A stretch of DNA of 64,000 nt. Origin: Bifidobacterium aerophilum (GTDB lineage: Bacteria; Actinomycetota; Actinomycetes; Actinomycetales; Bifidobacteriaceae). This document shows positions 61,366-64,000 of the stretch, piece after piece. Position 1 is the first letter of the stretch, and each line of letters starts with the position of its first letter. The notes below the pieces were generated by a model. The model saw nothing but the letters and a program-made list of their open reading frames with translations. It searched no databases and was not told the DNA's origin. The stretch is from NCBI RefSeq assembly GCF_010667685.1, contig NZ_WHZW01000006.1:1-64000 (forward strand), written 5' to 3'. A program made the position numbers and the translations under genes.

Positions 61366-63048
61366 ATGGATGCCGATCGTGAAGTGCGCGAATCGCGCGA
61401 ATCCCGCGAACTGGCCCGCGAAAACAGGCGGAACAAGATCATTGCCGCGGTACTCTCCATCGTGATGATCATCGTGACGGCGGCCAGCCTGACGTTGTAT
61501 GCGTTCCTCAAGCCGATCAGGTCCACTCCGCCGGCAGACGACACGACACCCATCTCGTCCTACACGCTGCCCAAGCCGACGCCGTACGCCGACGATCCGG
61601 TCATGGCCGCCGACGTCATCGCATCCATCGACCGGCTGCATCGCTCCATCAGCTACTCCACCCGCTACCGGTTCTCGGGAGCCGCCGAAGGTGCTTTGCT
61701 CGGATACGGCGGCACGACCAACGCCGGCTATCGCATCACCGAGGACTCGCTGCCCGATGACCTGACACTGATCGTGTCGCGAGGCCCGGGTGTCCCGGAC
61801 GACATCGTCGGCAGCGACGTCGGGGACGTGCCCGCGTATCTGAAGGGCATGGACCTGACCGTGAGTTACGTCGGCATGCCGGTATCGGATACGGACAAGC
61901 ATCCGGCCGGCACGGTCGTCGCCACGAACCCGGCACCCGGCACGGCGCTGAGCGAGGGCGATCCCATCGTCGTCGGCGTCGCCACGGCCGTCGGCAACGA
62001 CAACGGCAAAGGCGTGCTCGGCGCGGACATCATCGGCCAGCGTTCCGACGAGGCCAGGCAAACGCTGGAATCTCAAGGCCATGCGGTCAATCTGCAACCG
62101 AGGTTCTCGTCCAGTGACGCTCTCGGCACGGTCGTCGCCACTGATCCCGTGCCCGGTTCGGTACTCGCCGACGGGCAGTCGGTCACCCTGTATTACGGCG
62201 TTGACATGACCGGCGCGAAGGATGTGTTCAGTGAGCCGCGCGACGACCTGAACGGCTTGCGCGCGGTGCGCACGGGCGCGTCATCCGGCGTGACCACGGC
62301 CGCGATCGCCGGCACGTACTGCCGCGACGTGACCCGGGAATCCGGCACGTCGCCCGGCACTCCGGTGACGGATACGGCCGGCCAATGCCTGACGCTGACC
62401 GACCGCACATCGACTGACGGTTCGAACGGGCACTATCTCGTGCTCAACGGCGACGATCCCGCACAGCCCGACGACCGGCTTGACCTGACGAATTTCGCGC
62501 ACGACATCGGTGGCGCGCTGCTCGAAGCCGATCCGGACAATCCCACCGGACAGTTTCCCATGCGCAACCATCTGCTCGCCCAGGGACTCGACAAGAACTG
62601 GGGCGTCGCGGAACTGTACGCGGGAAACGGCCTGCCGAACTGCGGCGACGCCGTGTTCACGGGCGCTCCCGGCCAGACCTGCGACGGCGATCTCACGTTC
62701 GAGATGAAGGATTTCCTCGTGTACTTCGCGGCCGGCGCCAACGTGGACGAGGTGGAGAAGACCGGATATTTCGACCGCAGCGCGTTGTCGGAGGCGCTCG
62801 ACCAGTCGCCGGTCGACGATTCGCGGCCGTTCGTGCTGGTGCGCGACCGCACGCTGTACGACGTGACCAGCAAGCCGGCGGGGGAGTGGATCACGACGGT
62901 CAATCCGTTCGTGCCAACCAATTCCGCGGACAACGACTACCGCAACGCGATGGTCGGCATGAAGCCGGCGCCCAGCGGTGAGACCGTGTACTACCTGGTC
63001 GACGAACCGTACGACTGGTCGGTGTTCCCCGCGTATGACCGGCAGTAG
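61366..63048 (+). CDS. Membrane-anchored PASTA-domain protein
   Basis: Protein of 560 residues. A charged 22-residue cytoplasmic start (DREVRESRESRELARENRR) precedes one transmembrane segment (about 27-49), so most of it is outside. Two PASTA-like repeats follow: about 145-210 (VPAYLKGMDLTVSYVG ... GTVVATNPAPGTALSEGDPI) and 225-285 (GQRSDEARQTLESQGH ... GTVVATDPVPGSVLADGQSV). The second half (285-560) with four Cys is unrecognised. PASTA domains usually bind peptidoglycan or lipid II on Ser/Thr kinases; no kinase domain is present here. The ATG follows GAGGAGGTCATC. Confidence 0.8.
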   Translation: MDADREVRESRESRELARENRRNKIIAAVLSIVMIIVTAASLTLYAFLKPIRSTPPADDTTPISSYTLPKPTPYADDPVMAADVIASIDRLHRSISYSTRYRFSGAAEGALLGYGGTTNAGYRITEDSLPDDLTLIVSRGPGVPDDIVGSDVGDVPAYLKGMDLTVSYVGMPVSDTDKHPAGTVVATNPAPGTALSEGDPIVVGVATAVGNDNGKGVLGADIIGQRSDEARQTLESQGHAVNLQPRFSSSDALGTVVATDPVPGSVLADGQSVTLYYGVDMTGAKDVFSEPRDDLNGLRAVRTGASSGVTTAAIAGTYCRDVTRESGTSPGTPVTDTAGQCLTLTDRTSTDGSNGHYLVLNGDDPAQPDDRLDLTNFAHDIGGALLEADPDNPTGQFPMRNHLLAQGLDKNWGVAELYAGNGLPNCGDAVFTGAPGQTCDGDLTFEMKDFLVYFAAGANVDEVEKTGYFDRSALSEALDQSPVDDSRPFVLVRDRTLYDVTSKPAGEWITTVNPFVPTNSADNDYRNAMVGMKPAPSGETVYYLVDEPYDWSVFPAYDRQ

Positions 63049-63111
63049 GTTTTCCGCTCTGATCTCGCTCAAAGGCCATGAAAGGCAGCGACCCATGCCG
63101 GCCTGCGGATG

Positions 63112-63141
63112 CCTTGGCTCCCTCTGACCCGGGAGCCAAGG
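63112..63141. terminator. Bidirectional hairpin between PASTA and phosphoesterase genes
   Basis: CCTTGGCTCCC and GGGAGCCAAGG enclose TCTGACCC, eight bases before the converging phosphoesterase stop. Related to the hairpin after ftsY (37402-37431). Confidence 0.6.
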
Positions 63142-63148
63142 CGGATCG

Positions 63149-64000
63149 CTAGCGTCGCGTCCGTTTGCCGGACCGCCTGGCCGGCCCGATCTGCCTGAAC
63201 ACGGCATGCACGATCGCGGCGAACGCGGCGGTGGTGCCGAGCGCGACGCCGGCGAACACCTGCGGGCGGCGCAGCTCGTTGCGCAGGCTGATCGCCCCGG
63301 TCACGCAGTGGTCCTCGAAGAACACGCGCACCTCGTTGCTCGAATACCGCCCGACCAGTTCGCCCCAAGTGAGCATGCGCGTCACGTAGTTGCGCGGATT
63401 GTCCTCGCGGAACTCGAACAGGCGGATGCCGCGGTAGCGCGACTTCGGACCGTAGCATTCGAATCCGCAGGTCGGCGCGTAGCCGAGATCCATGCCGTCC
63501 ACGTGGCCGACGAACGAGTTCTTGTGGTCATGGCCGCAGAACAGCGCGAAATAGCCGCCCGCGTCGCGCATCGCGTCGACCTCGCCGACGTTCTCGTCCG
63601 CGCAGCCGATCGCCTCGCCGAGCCGCGATCCCGGCCGGCAGATCTCATGGTTGAGCACGTAGCAGTGTCCGGCGTAGTTGCGCGCGCCCTCGACCGCGTT
63701 CGGCGTCCATGCGGGCACTTCGGTCAGGCAGTCGTAGAACTCCTGCGGCGGAATGTGCTGGAACGCGATCGACGGCACCGGCCGGCCGTCCCCGTTGCGG
63801 TCCGCCAGCTCGCGCTGCACGTCGCCGAGCCATGTGATCGCCTCGTCGCTCGGCGTGCCGTATCCGTCGGAGTCGGCGAGATCGAGACCGCGCGAATTGG
63901 CGACATAGCGCGGATACTGCGCGTCGTTCTCCTCCGGCTTGCCCGCGTAGTCGCCCGAATTGACCATCATCACGCTCATCGCGATGTGTCCCGAGCCGTC
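63149..64000 (-). CDS. Calcineurin-like metallophosphoesterase, partial
   Basis: C-terminal 283 codons are visible; the reading frame is open at the right edge, so the N-terminal metal-binding motifs (DxH, GDxxD) lie outside the window. Seen here: MMVNSGDYAGK, FQHIPPQEF with a ligand His, CYVLNHEI and CGHDHKNSF, the GHxHxN/D-type metal motif. The protein ends in a hydrophobic stretch (VFAGVALGTTAAFAAIVHAVF) and a basic tail, suggesting a C-terminal membrane anchor. It is convergent with the PASTA gene. Substrate unknown. Confidence 0.8.
   Translation of the reverse strand, partial: DGSGHIAMSVMMVNSGDYAGKPEENDAQYPRYVANSRGLDLADSDGYGTPSDEAITWLGDVQRELADRNGDGRPVPSIAFQHIPPQEFYDCLTEVPAWTPNAVEGARNYAGHCYVLNHEICRPGSRLGEAIGCADENVGEVDAMRDAGGYFALFCGHDHKNSFVGHVDGMDLGYAPTCGFECYGPKSRYRGIRLFEFREDNPRNYVTRMLTWGELVGRYSSNEVRVFFEDHCVTGAISLRNELRRPQVFAGVALGTTAAFAAIVHAVFRQIGPARRSGKRTRR

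Overview
The window is GC-rich actinobacterial DNA. It most likely comes from a Bifidobacterium chromosome. The pointers are a class Ib nrdHIEF operon, murT-gatD for peptidoglycan amidation, an amtB-PII-glnD nitrogen unit, a GH129-type alpha-N-acetylgalactosaminidase, a P19-type iron cluster, two DUF4143 ATPases and a compact type II-C CRISPR-Cas locus. Genus-level assignment is an inference from gene content; I could not run a search. There are no rRNA genes, one tRNA (Lys, UUU), no recognisable prophage and no intact IS element.

Layout. 0.2-6.8 kb: probable ferrous-iron uptake operon (P19-like lipoprotein, DUF2318 membrane protein, two MacB/FtsX-type permeases, an ATPase, an FMN-binding lipoprotein). 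7-14.4 kb: a TetR regulator, two large YhgE/Pip membrane proteins with overlapping ends, and a divergent CmpB-like membrane protein, with a palindromic candidate operator between the divergent genes. 14.6-18.8 kb: a four-gene overlapping ECF transporter operon (S, T, fused double ATPase) ending in a cytoplasmic ZinT-like protein, which hints at a metal substrate. 18.8-23.4 kb: nrdHIEF on the minus strand with two NrdR-type boxes upstream and an unusual paired palindromic element around a small ORF between nrdE and nrdF. 23.6-27.2 kb: msrAB, tRNA-Lys, a DUF4143 ATPase bracketed by a near-perfect 159-bp direct repeat that looks like a small structured RNA with terminator, a third diverged copy, and a mycoredoxin. 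27.3-31.4 kb: a Cys/Met-metabolism PLP enzyme and an amino-acid ABC importer sharing an upstream 30-bp motif. 31.7-36 kb: GH129-like glycosidase, a family 2 glycosyltransferase with a G10 tract upstream, and a TetR regulator.

36-50.2 kb is core housekeeping: ftsY; amtB-glnB-glnD (GlnD lacks its ACT domains); a MATE exporter; a dense DnaA-box cluster; pnuC-nadR (NadR with a degenerate adenylyltransferase motif); dnaB-murT-gatD (murT carries an in-frame copy of a dispersed palindromic repeat); a tautomerase. 50.3-52.5 kb: GtrA protein and an aspartokinase split into separate catalytic and ACT genes. 52.5-57.6 kb: CRISPR-Cas type II-C (tracrRNA, cas9, cas1, cas2, four-repeat array read opposite to the cas genes), visibly more AT-rich than its surroundings. 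57.7-64 kb: a second DUF4143 ATPase with palindromic operators over its start codon, asd, a possible DUF5701 protein, a PASTA membrane protein and a metallophosphoesterase running off the right edge.

Two kinds of small repeat recur. One is a mosaic palindrome starting near ACCCCCTCAGTC and carrying AGCTCCCCC/GGGGGAGC hairpins, found in several intergenic gaps and once inside murT. The other is a set of short tandem hairpin arrays whose sequence differs at each site but whose architecture is the same, found between genes near 7.0, 33.8, 41.7 and 60.4 kb.
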